NCBI GenBank assembly: GCA_015956445.1
Contig: WIUZ02000005.1
Span: 1,860,001 to 1,924,000, forward strand
Origin: Thelephora terrestris
Lineage: Eukaryota; Basidiomycota; Agaricomycetes; Thelephorales; Thelephoraceae
Direction: 5' to 3'
Length of the DNA: 64,000 nucleotides
Numbering within the stretch: the stretch's first letter is position 1; each line of letters begins with the position of its first letter. Positions 11,684 to 24,201 of this stretch are shown here, piece by piece. The notes beneath the pieces are model-generated. The model saw nothing but the letters and a program-made list of their open reading frames with translations, ran no database searches and was not told the origin of the DNA. Both the position numbers and the translations under genes were made by a program.

Positions 11684-14600
11684 ATGCCTCCAACGCTCCC
11701 GGTATCCCTCAGCCCCCACATATGCGTCATATCTTCCCCTGACGTAGAGGTCGCCTTGAGATCTGGAGCTCTCCCGCCTCTCCCCCAACTCCTTCAATCT
11801 TTTTCTCCGCTCAGTTCAGGTAAGGCACCCGCACCGAGCCATCGAATTCCCAATAATTCCAAACGTGTATTATCACTTTGCATTTTGAACGAACAGTTAC
11901 TACTAGAACTCCTACCCAAATCCAGCATCCTCAATTCGTCCTCAGGTTTTCTGATCTAGCTGAAATCGAGGAAGCATGCCGAGAGGACGAAGAGGAACGG
12001 GCGAACAGGACAATCGACTGGATGGGTTCGCGTGTCAGCGAGAAAGCCGCGAAATGGGTTGAGATTATGGACAGAACCAAGTCAGAGGGCGTGACAACGC
12101 CGTGGTGGGAGGAGCTGAAGAAGTGTGCCGAGGGGAATGTTGTGCCCTCGAGAACCGAGGGATGGAATCACCCCGTTGCAAGTGAGTGATAATCAAAGCT
12201 CCTCCGCATCATGCGCCATTTGGCCTAACCTCCGACGCTAGTCATCTTCGCTGTGTCCACTGCGGCCGGAAATCCGCTCCAGGCTCTCCAGGACTTACAC
12301 GCAAGACAAATCGACCTACCACCTTGGGTAGATCCCGCCTACCTTCGTTGCACACTCATCATTCAATGCGGGACCTCTTCGCTCTCGGATCCAATGTATG
12401 TGTACACAGTGTAAATGCGGGTCTCGAGGGATTGAAACACAACTATGCCAGCACAGAATCGCTCTTCAACGCCGTTAAGAAGCAACACGCTAACAGCCAC
12501 CTTCTCAAACTTGCTCTCCCTAGCCCTCCGCCCTCGGGCGTACCGTCGCCAGCTCTTCTTCCCCGGTTACCTGGTAACCCTGAAACCACGGGGCCAGATA
12601 CGCCTCAACTGCGACCGCAGGTCGACTCCTTCGAGATTAGAATGATTGAAACAGATTTGGAATCAACCGCCAAGTTCGTCCGGGAACTCGCCGTGGAGAG
12701 TCTGATCCCTTGGATGGGAAAGTGCATTCTGGAGTGGAACGAAGCTGTAAGCGGTTTGTGTGCTTCCTCGGCCCCAGAGTCTTGACACAAACCACTAGTA
12801 TTCGTCATCTCGGAGGCTACCCTCCCGGTTATTCTCTTCTACTCGACGATTGTTTGGAACAGGGTCCATTTCCAACTCCCCCGCTCAAGGCACAGTTCCG
12901 CTACCTTCCCATGGGCATACGACCTCAACGAGTTCTGTGGCCTCCCTCCCCATCAATGTCACTCCACTCGCCCAGCAACGGAGGCTCGCAGAATTTGCAA
13001 CCGTGCTTGGCGACTACAAACTTGCCATTCCCATTTGGGAGGTCGTCAGAAAGGAAGGAAAGGGAGGCTCTGTGAGTAGTGACGCGCTCTATCTTTCAGT
13101 TTGAGTGCCCAGGCTTACTGTGATTGCTGATTCTAGGAAGTTCTACCGTTGCTACTCACCGCAAGTCCTGCCGTGGGTTTGCATGCCAAACATGCGATCA
13201 CGAGCATCAACACTAATTTCCCAGCGTCCACGCTGGTCACCGCGCTTGCGTACACCGTAAGATGGGACGCTGGAATTCTTAAACAGGACTTCCTCAGCAG
13301 AGAGCTAGAGGGCGAACGGTGGTTAGTCTGGGCTGCAGGTTCTGTGCGTTAATTCCATGCTGTGGTATTCACCCTTGGGTGATTTCTAATGCGTGCAAGA
13401 TCCTTTTATCTCCCAGGCCGAAGAAGCACCCGCAGCATTGTTACTCGCACACGCGGCACAGCTAAGCGTGATCAAAGGTTCCCGTAGAAGAGCGGCACTT
13501 TGGTTCCTCTCCGCGGCCAACAGACTCGAGAAATGTGGCATCGTGAGTGAACCCGAAACGACTGCCCCGCACCGTTTATTCACCCCGTTTCATCTCACAA
13601 GAAACCCCTGACGACTTACTTCCTAAGGAGGGCACACCTGATGTATCAATCACCCGTAGAGAAGGAGTTGTCTCCGTCGTTTTGGGAAATCGAGGACAAG
13701 TCCTCGAAACACTGGGAGGGATTTGGGGGTATCGTTCCTGGGATCGAGCATGCGCTTGGTATAATAAACCTCATCTGACCATGCATTTATTGATTTTGGA
13801 GAACAGGGCGGCTCTTATACACCACCGGAGACGTCGAAGGTGCCGTCAAGTTATTTTTGGGTCTTCTGAAAGGCACTATGTCGAGTTCACCATCGTTATC
13901 ACTACCCGGAGCCGTCATGGGACCAAATGGGACGGTGGCAGCCCCTCCTCAAGAAACGCAGGTCAATTTGGACAATGTATTCCTCGATGACTTTCGTGTG
14001 GCTTTCAGAGTAGGTCGGTTGTGCCTCGTTCTCAATGCCATCTCAAGCCCCGTTGATAGCATTGGGTGGAAACCGCGGGTAAGAAATTGGATCTGGCATC
14101 CTTCCGCCTTCCCACCGCGTTCTGTAAACCCAAGGCAACCAAGTTGAGGCTTCGGGATGACCATTTGGGCGACGACGATGGCGAGTGGAAGGAGCGGGAA
14201 CGTGAGTGGGCGGAATTTTGGCGAGGGAGAGGGGGGAAGGAGAAGCTGGACAACAGGCGGAAAGGGGTCGTCAACGGTATGTGTCGTTTCTCGTCCCGGT
14301 GGTTCTACCTTTGACCGCCTTGCTTGTTTTCAGAGACTATTTGGGTGGACTTTGCGTTGAAAAACCCATTGCAAGTTGAGGTGGAGCTGACGGATCTGAC
14401 GGTAGTGGTCAAAGAAGCTGGGAAGACGATGACCAACGAACCCCAAGAAGGGTTGGTCGAGGTTGAAGAAATAGACAAGATATGTCTGGGTCCCGGAGAG
14501 CAACGCACGGTAAGCGTGTTTCTTATTTCGTTTTTTTTTTGGCACGGATTTTATTTACGCGTCGAACTTATAGATACCAATATCCATCAAATCCCTCCGA

Positions 14601-16698
14601 CCGGCAAAGCTTGTTCTCACGGAGTTGACCTATAAATTCTTTGCCTCGATCCCTTGCTCAGAATCCCTCGGCGCTCGTGGAAGACGACTTAACGACACCG
14701 CCATACAGCGACAGGACAAGAACTACGCTCCCGATGTTTTCGTCGAGGTCGAGACTGAAGAATGCAGGCAACGTCTCGACGCAAGCTTCGTGGAGGACGG
14801 ACAAGTGGCGTTAATCCAGGGTGAGAGGAGGCGGTTAGAGTTGTGGATTAATAATACTGGAGTGGAAGACGTGAGCGAGATTTGGGTGGTATCCGGGCCG
14901 GAAAATGTGATATGGATAGAAAACTCGGCAGCCGAGAAAACACCAGGTGAGACTTGAGCCGTCGAGACAAACGAAGTTAACCTAATATTTAGGTCCGAGC
15001 GAGGAAGTGTTCCGGTCGATGAACAGTGTCTCGAACCCTGTGCCATCGCAGATACAAATCGAGGATTACACCGGATCTGAGGCGTTGGAACCCAAAGGAT
15101 ATTTCAAACTCCCCATCGTCTATCACGCAGACAGGGTAGAAGGTACCGAAATCCGTGTGATGTTCGTTTATCGCTTGGTGTGTACCATCTTCCCAACTGA
15201 GAACGATTAACTTTTGACTGGGGCAACGCGCGAAGGACGATGGAGGGTTTAGATCGACGCGAGCGTCGCTTTCCGTTCAAATACAGCCGGCATTCGAGAT
15301 TTCGATTTCGTCAAAGCCGGGGAGCGGCGGTGACTCGGAGTTCTTGTTGAGTTTGGAAGTGGAAAATACCACTCCGTCGACATCGTTGAAGATCTCGCAA
15401 ATATCCACTATGAGTCCGTCATGGGCATGCCATTCTCCCACGAGTGGATTCATGTGAGTTTCTTTTGCTGCTTCAGAGACCTAGAGTGGTTCATTGACGG
15501 TGTGTTACTTAAGCGTCGATCTACCCCCGAGTCAGATCGTACGCGTGGGGCTCTGTGCGAAACGATGGGAAGACGGTGCGGAAGGAATTGGGGAGATCAA
15601 GAAGTTCGTCAGGGGAAAGCTTGGCGCGGTACTGCGTGGAGAAGATATTGAACCTTCGGAGCCTCCTCCATTGGAGGTTTCATGCACACATTTCTCAGGC
15701 GTAGGTCGACTTCCGTCTCGCTGTGTTTACGCCATAGCTCATCGAAGGCTTTACATAGTCAGATCCAATCCTGGCGTTCGGCTCGGAAGAACTCTCGTAC
15801 TCCGTACGGCAAAACAAACGAAAGCTCGTCCGGCAATCCATCTCGAGGGCGTATCCGAGCATAGCGAGCTCATCCCACCACACGATCTTCCCATTATACA
15901 ACCCAGCTTCTGTCGATGCGTTGGTATTCTGGGAGATCCCCTCTCGGAAACGGTCCGGCCACGTTTTGGTATCCGGGTTGACTTTGGGGGCGGAACACGG
16001 AGAATTGGGAAGCACGATCGAGGAAGCGGAGAGCGCGAAGGTTAAGAGGAGCATGTATGCGGAGACGCAGAAGGAGAAGATGGAGGTTATGCAGGCGGTA
16101 AGGGGTGGAGAATGGAATGTGAATTCGAACCCGGTGGTGGTCAACGTGAAGTATGAGTTGGTGGTCGAGCATGATTTTGGGTCGGGGTGAGTGGGCTCTC
16201 GTTGCTGCATCGGCGAGGGGAATTCTGATCCTTTATTTGCGTCCAGATCGTGCGGCATCCCTGTGACATTTGTGATCTCGAACTGTTCGTTGACGCATCC
16301 GGCGAAGTTCGTTTTCCGGTTACCTTCCTCCGAGAGCAAGAAGAGTTCTACACCGTGAGTCTTTAAATCTCCTCTACATCCCGTAAAAGCCACCGATTGA
16401 AATGGGCGCAGACACATCCTCCCTCCGCAATACACGGGTCGACGCACGTTCCGCGGATTGATCGAACGATCTCAAACGACGGAACTACACGCCAAGGTGT
16501 GGATCCATCGTCCGGGAACGTACAGCCTCGATGGTTGGGTTGTAGAAAGCGAAGTCGGGGATCGACAAGAAGACGGGACGTGGAAAATGAGACATCGGTA
16601 TTCGTCTCAGCAGCAGAATCAGCAGGGTCAAAGTGACGGTGGAATTTCCTGCGTCACTGTCCGGGGCGTATCAAAATCCGCGTGAGCACTCGATTTAG
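11684..16698 (+). CDS. TRS120: TRAPP II complex subunit TRS120 (TRAPPC9)
   Basis: Large subunit of the TRAPP II exchange factor that activates Ypt31/Rab11 at the late Golgi. A many-exon plus-strand gene starts MPPTLPVSLSPHICVISSPD at 11684. Exon pieces, each open and joined by GT..AG introns, include HPQFVLRFSDLAEIEEACREDEEE, NPLQALQDLHARQIDLPPW, ELAVESLIPWMGKCILEWNE, FATVLGDYKLAIPIWEVVRKEGKGG and AAQLSVIKGSRRRAALWFLSAANRLEKCG. Beta-rich Ig-like parts follow (WVDFALKNPLQVEVELTDLTVVV). The C-terminus reads RVKVTVEFPASLSGAYQNP and stops at 16698. The total of roughly 1,300-1,400 residues fits fungal Trs120. The TPR-like middle and Ig-fold end are as in the family. Some inner exon borders are approximate. 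Confidence 0.88.
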
Positions 16699-16940
16699 TT
16701 CTTAGTGGCGAATTTTTGGCCGTTCTTCGCGATGAGGTGACGGTGGTCGTATACACATAATTCTGTTTCAATAAGAGGAAGAGTGAATTATTGAACCATT
16801 GTTTGCGAGGAAGTGGAGTACAAGGTAACGGAAACATTGCAACGCGTTCATGGGCCGGAAGATGAGAGAATGTGTACGGCCGATTGAAGCACAATCCAGG
16901 GGAAGAAAGATAGCACTGTGACGGCAATAAAATGGCGGGC

Positions 16941-17785
16941 TTAATCCTTCTTTGTTTCCTTCCTCTTCTGAGCGGCCAGCGCAGCTTTAGTTGCAGCAGT
17001 GTTGAAGAAGAGCTGGATCCGAAACGAGGGTGAGCGTTAGTGGAACAGTGATCCAGAAGCGGGTGGGATGATCGGAAGTTGCGGAAATGCCTTACCCCCG
17101 TGCAGAACTGGACCAAGTTGAAGAACGGAACTTCGAACTGGACCGAGAAGGTCATTTAGATGAGGACAGAAATACGAGAAACCGCAAACGCACCTCAGGT
17201 GGCAAGAACGTCTGAGCAAACACGATAGCAGTTGGGCTCGTGATCCACGTAACGCCCAGAACCGGGGCAAACCCCCTCTTGACAACCCTCAAAACAGCGT
17301 CCTTGGTCCTCGCACCCTCGACGACGGCGCTATTAGCCAAGAACACCGAGATTTGAATCGGAGCGATGACGAGTAAACTCGCGGCTAACATCCCGAGTTT
17401 TGCGCTTGGTCCGGTTCGGCCCGCGAAGAACTTGTGCATGGTCTTGACCATGGCGTGGCCTAGAGGAGCAGAGACAAGGAACCCGAATAAAGCCATTTTG
17501 AAGGCTTTCACGTTTATCTTGGAGGCTACGAAGAGCTGCTCGAGTGGACCGGAGGATGGGGGGAGCTTGCGGTTGGGAACACCGGCGAGATGTCTCGCTA
17601 GGACTTCTTGGAGGAAACCCAGAACGCCTGTAGAGAGCGTTCTGGTTTAGTTTATGACCCTAAGTGGGGTTGTCGGATTGCCCAAACGTACCGGCTGTGA
17701 TGGCCTTCGTCCTTAACTCGTGGTTCTTGAGCTGATACAAATAAGCCTGCATGAGACCACTGGTCTGGACGGCCTTGAGAGACAT
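16941..17785 (-). CDS. Mpv17/PMP22 family membrane protein
   Basis: Small multi-span protein of the peroxisomal or mitochondrial inner membrane family that includes PMP22, Mpv17 and yeast Sym1. The start MSLKAVQTSGLMQAYLYQLKNHELRTKAITAG (17785) is the usual N-terminus. The main exon gives KMALFGFLVSAPLGHAMVKTMHKFFAGR, ASLLVIAPIQISVFLANSAVVEG and the conserved RGFAPVLGVTWITSPTAIVFAQ. It then continues through VPFFNLVQFCTGTFFNTAATKAALAAQ to the basic end KRKETKKD. About four membrane spans and a short length fit the family. The family divides into peroxisomal and mitochondrial members; the Lys-rich tail does not decide between them. Confidence 0.9.
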
Positions 17786-18136
17786 TAGAATATTGGTATC
17801 ACAGAGATATGTCGTGGAGGAGAGAGGAAGAGGTCGATGTCAAGGCCTTGGGGGTCAGGGAAGAGCACGAGGCGGGGTAATTATGATGATGCGCATTCAT
17901 CTTGCCTCATGGCAACCAATTGATCGAGACGCGCTGCTGAAGTTTCATCCTCAAGTTATCTCAGGGTCATCAAGATGTAATACGCATTAGTCTATGGATT
18001 AGAGCGAGGTATGTGCTGTTTATAAGTTAGACGACTGTAATGTGTCCCTAATCTCTAGCAAAAAGAGAGCTACTTCTGGACGAGCGAGAAGGCAGAGTCC
18101 TCATCCGAAGAAAACTCATCACGAGGAGAAGGAGCA
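17786..18136. other. Intergenic, no gene seen
   Basis: Upstream flank of the Mpv17-family gene and 3' flank of the carrier gene, both on the minus strand. No exon or repeat was recognised. Confidence 0.45.
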
Positions 18137-19627
18137 TCACTTTTTAACCCAATCTTTGACGTAGTCCGCGAACGAGACCATGCACACAGTCTGCCAGATA
18201 CCGAGGCCTATGCGAGGGGTCACACCACGGTAGAGGCCCTTCATGCCGTTCTCCTTGTAGATGAAGGCAAGAGTGTTGAAGATCGTCAACTTGGCGGGTC
18301 TGTTCGGGTTGGCAGCAGCCTTGGACATTGATTGCATCTGGTGGAGAATTTTATCCGTGGATTAGATGATCATTCCTCACTCAGGTTCTTAGAAACAACT
18401 CACTTCCACACGGACAACCTCGATCGGCTGGTTCCAAGTGGCCAGAGCACCACCAATGGTGGAAGAAGCAATCTTCTCTAATGCGCTCAGCTTGTCGTTT
18501 TCAGATTTTCCCTGGGCTTTCCTGATGCTCGATTCGGCGAGACGCGCGAAACCCATACTGAAACGAAAGTCAGGCACAGAACTTCCCCTTCGACTTGACC
18601 AGAACGTACCGAGAGCCCCAATTGGTACACTGGCGCACTGCGACAGCGTTCACACCCTTGTTGATACCCCTAATACCCTCCCGACGGTAGATATCGGCGA
18701 ACACAGCCCAAGTCGATGGAGGCTTAACACCAGTCGCGGCTTGCTTGTGACGCGTGATCTCAGCCGTTTTCATACACGTACAGAAACCTGACGATGAATG
18801 AAGTAGTCAGCATGCGAGGCTCGTCTGACGGACGAAGATTCGGGGGGCTCATAAGACATGGGTTAGATTGCAAGACAGGCAGCATCGTGAACGATATCGC
18901 TAGCCGACGCAGACAAATACGGATTTAAATCATTGCGAGATGACGCATCCATCAAGATGCGATCGTCGGAATCCAAATAGACTCACCCATGGTAGCATAC
19001 GCCTGGATGATACCACCGCCCATACCACCGAGTAGACCCGCGGCGGCAGGGTTGACTCCCATGGCAGTCGTGGCTGTCTCTATTTCTGAGGCGGTAAACA
19101 AAAGGACTCCACCCTTCGTCGAGGCCTCAATCCAAGCCTGTGATTATCGAGTCGAGTGATATCAATCGGCGGTCGAGAGGAAATCACATGGAGACACGCG
19201 ATCACATACCCATGGAATGAGACCTTGGTAGAAACCCGCAACACCTCCTCGAGCCCAAACGGACTGAACGGCTTGGTACATTGTCTGGGACCTGTTTGCA
19301 GCCATTTGCGTCTTCAGGACTTCTAATGGTTGACCCAATGTCGTGACTTCCTGTAATCCGAAACTCTTTCAGGAACGCGGGGCTAATGACACCCTTGAAG
19401 ACAGCACTCACAAACTATACATTAAACCACGAGGAGCCGGGCAAGCCGGTCAGCAAAGGTGACCTGCACTGTATAAGATTTAATTACCATGTTCATAATA
19501 GCACCTATGCACGGACGCGGAGTAAGCACAAGTCCGGACGGGTCGTGTCGGGTGACGGGTCCAACGCACCGACAGCAATGTTGGACCAGCTGACGCCCTT
19601 TTGACCAGGTTCACGCTGGACACCCAT
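18137..19627 (-). CDS. YHM2: Mitochondrial citrate/oxoglutarate carrier YHM2
   Basis: Inner-membrane antiporter exchanging citrate for 2-oxoglutarate, important for cytosolic NADPH supply and originally linked to mtDNA maintenance. The minus-strand exons start [21 protein letters not shown] (19627). They continue through [55 protein letters not shown] and [29 protein letters not shown]. The family-specific block [41 protein letters not shown] follows. The third carrier repeat has [14 protein letters not shown] and [20 protein letters not shown], ending VKDWVKK. The three repeats of about 100 residues and the unusual carrier signatures ([17 protein letters not shown]) are those of YHM2 rather than a generic dicarboxylate carrier. 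Confidence 0.93.
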
Positions 19628-20088
19628 GATAGATCGTTAGGTATGAGGGGTATGAACAAAGCCACAGAGACAAAGAAGCTGTTGGGGAGAGAGGAACAAG
19701 GAAAGACACCGATCAAAAGTAACTGGCCTTTTGAAGCATCCGCTCTCCCCACCGGACACCCAGCATAGAAGGTGACATGATACGCGTAAAATCGTTCGAC
19801 CCCAACAGATTTTTCGTGTCAAAATTTACAATTGGTCAATCCACAATTCCATGAAACTACGGGAGATAAGGGGTGGTGGTAAAAGAAGAGTAGCTAAGTG
19901 AGACTTAGTGTACGAGAGTAAACGGTGGAGGGTGGGTATGCATGTGAGTGTGGAAAAAGTGTCGATTCCAAAGGGAGAAAAAAGCGAACGTTGGAACGGA
20001 AACGAGATATAGAGTGAAGATATAACCACACTCGAGGAGAGTGCAGGTCAGGTGAATCCATGAAAACCAGACCGAATCCACGAGGCTC
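19628..20088. other. Intergenic, no gene seen
   Basis: Promoter side of the YHM2 gene and 3' flank of the coiled-coil gene, both minus strand. The sequence is A/G-rich on the plus strand and has no supported exon. Confidence 0.45.
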
Positions 20089-23000
20089 CTACTGTCGTTC
20101 AGCCTTAAAGGCGTCCAGATCTTCTTGAAGTCTATCGAGAGGGTGCCAGTAAGCAAAAGGTTCAACGGGAAGGCGGAAAAGACAGCAAGAATGCAAAAAA
20201 GGTACGAGCGAATATGCAATTAACGATAACAATTAAAATACGAATAACATATCTGATAGCAAAATAACAGAACAGCGAAGAAATAAAGAGACTCGTGGAA
20301 CGAAAACGAGAAACCCAAACAGACATGAAAGCAAATAAAAATAGGAAAGCAGAAATAACAGAGCAGGGGAGAAAAAAATGACTCAGAAACAAATAAAAGC
20401 AAGAACAACCGTGCCCCCAATAAAAGTTATAAGCCCAGACAACTTCACATACCTCGTGATCGTATCGCTTGCCTCCTCCTGCTCCTGCTCTAGATACTTG
20501 ATCTCCATGGTCTTCCGTTCGAGGTCCGAGTCGAGCTCCTTTGTCTTTCCATTGGCAGCTTCAAGCTCTTCCCGGATTTCCTTGAGCTTCTTCTCGTAGT
20601 CCGCCCGAAGATCGCCCATCTTCAAATTATGCGCTTCGTGCATCTTTTGAATCTCATCCTTCGTCACGACTCCCGACCCAGTGCGCCCGTGGCCGTGAGC
20701 ACGATTAGAGGAAGGGGTACTGGGCCTCGCAGTGATCGTCGCCTTCAATGTAGCAATCTCGCCATGCGCGTCTGACAGTTTGCTGGCCAAATCTGACCTC
20801 TCCTTTTCCAACTGGGCGAGTTCAGATTTGTGAACTGACCTGAGCCTCGTCACGTCCTTTGCGCGTGCCTCCATGACCTCTTCGAGCTCTCCTGCGTGTC
20901 GGTTGGACATATCCGCGATGGACTCGTTCGTGGCCGCCAATACGTCCTGAAGAGCTGACCGATCAGAGTTGGCATCCGCGAGATCCTTCTTTAGCCGGTT
21001 CACTTCCGCCGTGCGGTCCGGGGTAGCAGAAGAGGCGACGATTTCAGCGGTCGCGCGAGCGACCTCCAACTGATCCTCGAGTGTCCTCAATTCACGAGCG
21101 GAGGTATCCAAAGCAGCCTTAGACTTAGCCAAGTCATCTTGCGTCGCTTTGAGCTCAAACGTGAGTTTGGAGATTTGCTTGCTGAGGTCCCCAGTTTGTT
21201 CCTCCAGGATAGCAGTATGCTCAGCTTTAAGGTCCCTAATCGTGTTCTCGTGGAACTGAGTGACTTGATCTAGAGAAGCAGCCGATTCAGCACGGAGAGC
21301 TTGAAGGTCAACACCGTGTTTGGACTGGAGGTGGACGGTGAGCATCGGTAAAGAACAAGTAAACCTGAGAAGCTCACATTAGCCTCCTGGAACGCTTCCT
21401 GCAACCGTTGTTCGTGTTCTTCCTTAACGACCTTGACCTTGGTAGCGAGAATCTCCTCTTGGCTCTAATACACTGGTTAGTGCTGGTCAAAAGGCGAGGC
21501 CGTTAATCTGGGCTACCTCGAGTTCCTTCGTGATCCTCTGCAACTTAGCGTTGAGCTCATCTAGAGCAAGTTGGTTGGATTCCTCCAAGCTCTGCAGCTT
21601 GGCAGCGTGTTCTTCAGCGACCAACTGTTGCTCCTGGCCTGCCTTCTCCAACGCTACTTGTGCGGTAGCTAGCTCACCCTCGAGAGCGGTGAGCTGAGAG
21701 AGTAGCTTCTCTTGTTCCTGTTGGAGCTCGGTGGCACGAGCCTCGTGTCCCTTCTTTGCTTCGTCAAGCTGCGCTAGAAGAGTCTTCTCCCTATCCTCCA
21801 AGGCGCTCTGAGATGCGAGCCTCGCCTTCGAGAGCTCTTCTTCGAGCGTCTTGGTCTTGGATTCGGCCTTTGTCTTCGCGTCTTCCGCAGCCTCGATGGC
21901 ATCCCTAGCCTCAAGCACTTCGATCTCCAACTCAGAGATCCTATTAGCCGTTTCCTCTTTCTCCTTCTTCAATGAAGCAAGCTCGATCTCGAGCTTCTCG
22001 ACCTCTTTAGCAGTCTCCTCTGCGACAGTCAGCTTACGTCTGAGTTCATCGAATGCAGCGGTGTGGGTGGCCTCGAGGGCAGAAGCCTCGGCGTTGATCT
22101 CCTCGAGTTCTGCACGGGCTTTTAGCAGTGCTTCGTGTTCGATCGCAGCTGCGGCGGCTGCCTCCGAAGTGGCCAGCTGACTAGACGCACGCAGAGCTTC
22201 GAGTTCGGACTTGGTAGAGGTTATTTCGGTTTCAAGGGAGGCTATTCTTGAATTGAGAGTCTCGACGGATCCTTTCTCGGACTGGAGGAGCTTCATCGTC
22301 TCGTGCAGCTAGATTCCATTGGAATACTGTCAACACTCGGACCGTATGCAGTGCGTCAAATTTGCATACCTCAGCTTTGACGGACTCGAGGAGAGCAGTA
22401 GAGTCATCAGCTTCACGCTCGGCCTGAAGAACGCGTAGGTTTGCCTGTACTTCTTCAAACTGTTGCTCGACAGCGGCCTTGGCATGTTCAAGCTCCTCGA
22501 GCTGCGCCTGTTTCTCCTGGATATCCGCCAGGGCAGACTCCAGAGAAGATTTGGTTTCCGACACTTGTGACTCGAGGTCGGCGATGGCTGTCTCTTTTGC
22601 TGAAACAGTCTCATTCGCTTTGTCCAGCTAACAGGGTTTAATTTGTTAGTCAACCCTCACAGGCACGTGGGTCTGCGCACACCTTTTGCTGCAGGTCGTC
22701 GCCAGCTTTGCTGCTGGGTGGTTTACCGTTCTCCTTGGCCTCCTTCAACGATGATATGGACCCGACACCTGGTGTACGTGACAGACGGGAAGCTACCGTG
22801 CTCGAGGGAGGTCTAGACACGCCGGTAGCTGGCTTCGAAACGGAAGGCGTCCTCTTGACAGCTTCTGTGATGGAAGCCCGAGGTCGGGTGGGTTTGAGGG
22901 TGTCGGGATCAGGTGAGGAAACCATTGAAGCTCTCGACGGAGGCTTGTTGATGGCGGAAGCTGGTGACTTCAGGACCGATGACGAAAGGGTAGGCCGGGT

Positions 23001-23593
23001 ACCAGTCGATGACGATAACGATTTCTTGTCAGCTGCGGGTTGGAACTTGGGGGGCAGATTGGACGTCCTACGAGTGTGGGTAGGGGCAGGGGGCTTGGGA
23101 GGGGGCATCGCTGTCCTTGCGGTGGCGATACTGTTCCTCTTTACGGGCGAAGTGGTGGGCGAAGGTTTGACTCCTGGAGTGTTGACCTTTGCGAGAGCAG
23201 GCTTGCCGGCACCGACAACCTAGAGGCATGGAAGAGCAGGGACACAATAACGGTTCCCGAAAAGCAGAGCGGAGGCAATCAGACAGAATGAATGTTAGTT
23301 TAAACCTATTTCAAGACGAATCGTCCACAGAACGAGACAGTTACACGTGCCTTTTTTGCAGCAGTTGTTGGAGGTTTAGTAGGGGTGGTTTTAGAAGGGC
23401 CCTTCTCAGCAGGAGGTTCCTCTTTTATTTCCTCTTCAACGTGTTCCGCGGGAGGGGCGGCTTCATCAGTGCTTTCACCTGCAGCATCAGAAGTGGAGAC
23501 GGGGTGCGGGGAAAGCGTGTCGTCTAGAGGAGACAAGACATCGGGTGACTCGTGGTGACCATTGGTCTTGTCGAGGACGTCCACGTCTGGCAT
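20089..23593 (-). CDS. Large coiled-coil protein with Ser/Pro-rich basic N-terminus
   Basis: A multi-exon gene starting MPDVDVLDKTNGHHESPDVLS (23593) encodes just under 1,000 residues. The first part is acidic then Pro/Lys-rich (PPAEKGPSKTTPTKPPTTAAKKA). Next is a basic, Ser/Thr/Pro-rich segment of about 170 residues (KPPAPTHTRRTSNLPPKF, SRLSRTPGVGSISSLKEAKENGKPP) resembling microtubule- or actin-associated linkers. From DDLQQKLDKANETVSAKE onward almost everything is heptad-rich coiled coil (LEELEHAKAAVEQQFEEV, LKKEKEETANRISELEIE). The last small exon (20089-20131) gives LQEDLDAFKAERQ after a 321-nt intron (20132-20452), long for this window. No CAP-Gly, kinesin or other enzymatic domain was seen. 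A cytoskeletal, golgin-like or tethering role is possible but not shown. Long antisense open frames here are composition effects. Confidence 0.82.
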
Positions 23594-24201
23594 AGGGACG
23601 GTGCTTCAAAGTGAACTTCGTCGAACGGAACGAAGACGTGCCGAGCGGACGTCAAAGCCCAGTCGGAGGTTATTGTTATGTTTTGTTATCCGAGTCGAGA
23701 TCGGTAACAAAACGATGTTACCTTGTTGTTACTGGGTTACAAATGGTAAGGTGAGACTGTATTGCTCGCTTTCCTTTTTAGGAAGGGCGCCAGTGAAACT
23801 TTAGCCGATCTGGGTCGGAGGCGGTGCACCAGGCTGGGAGGTATCTGGTACATGGTTGGGTTTTGGGAGACTCTCCGGTTGCATAGTTGTATGAGGCTTA
23901 CAGATTTCCTGAGGGATTTTGGGAGAAGAATTACTGGTAATTTGAGATAGTGCGGGGTATAAGAGGAATCTCAGAGTACACAGTATGTATCGTCAACTGT
24001 CTGTTGAGCGAACAATCAGGCCCCTCGGCTTCTCTTCAATCAGCCAACTCGCTTCACCTTCTCATTGTCGGCCTTCCCTCCGGTCCCCTTGTCCTCCTCC
24101 TCGTCTACTCATCCGGTCTGTGTCAACGTTTAGTGTCTTAGACTCTCGAAACGAACCATCAGGCCTCCTCGCGCGCCGTTTGTTGAAAGCCCTTTTACGA
24201 A
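23594..24201. other. Divergent intergenic region, no gene seen
   Basis: This holds the upstream regions of the coiled-coil gene (minus) and the Rac gene (plus). Pyrimidine-rich tracts at 24040-24110 may belong to the Rac promoter or leader. No exon was recognised. Confidence 0.45.

Noticed and set aside
20383-23223. Plus-strand frames opposite the coiled-coil gene (for example 21851-22180 and 22708-23223)
   Set aside because: Composition shadows: Ser- and Val-rich products antisense to Glu/Ala/Lys heptads, with no splice or domain support.
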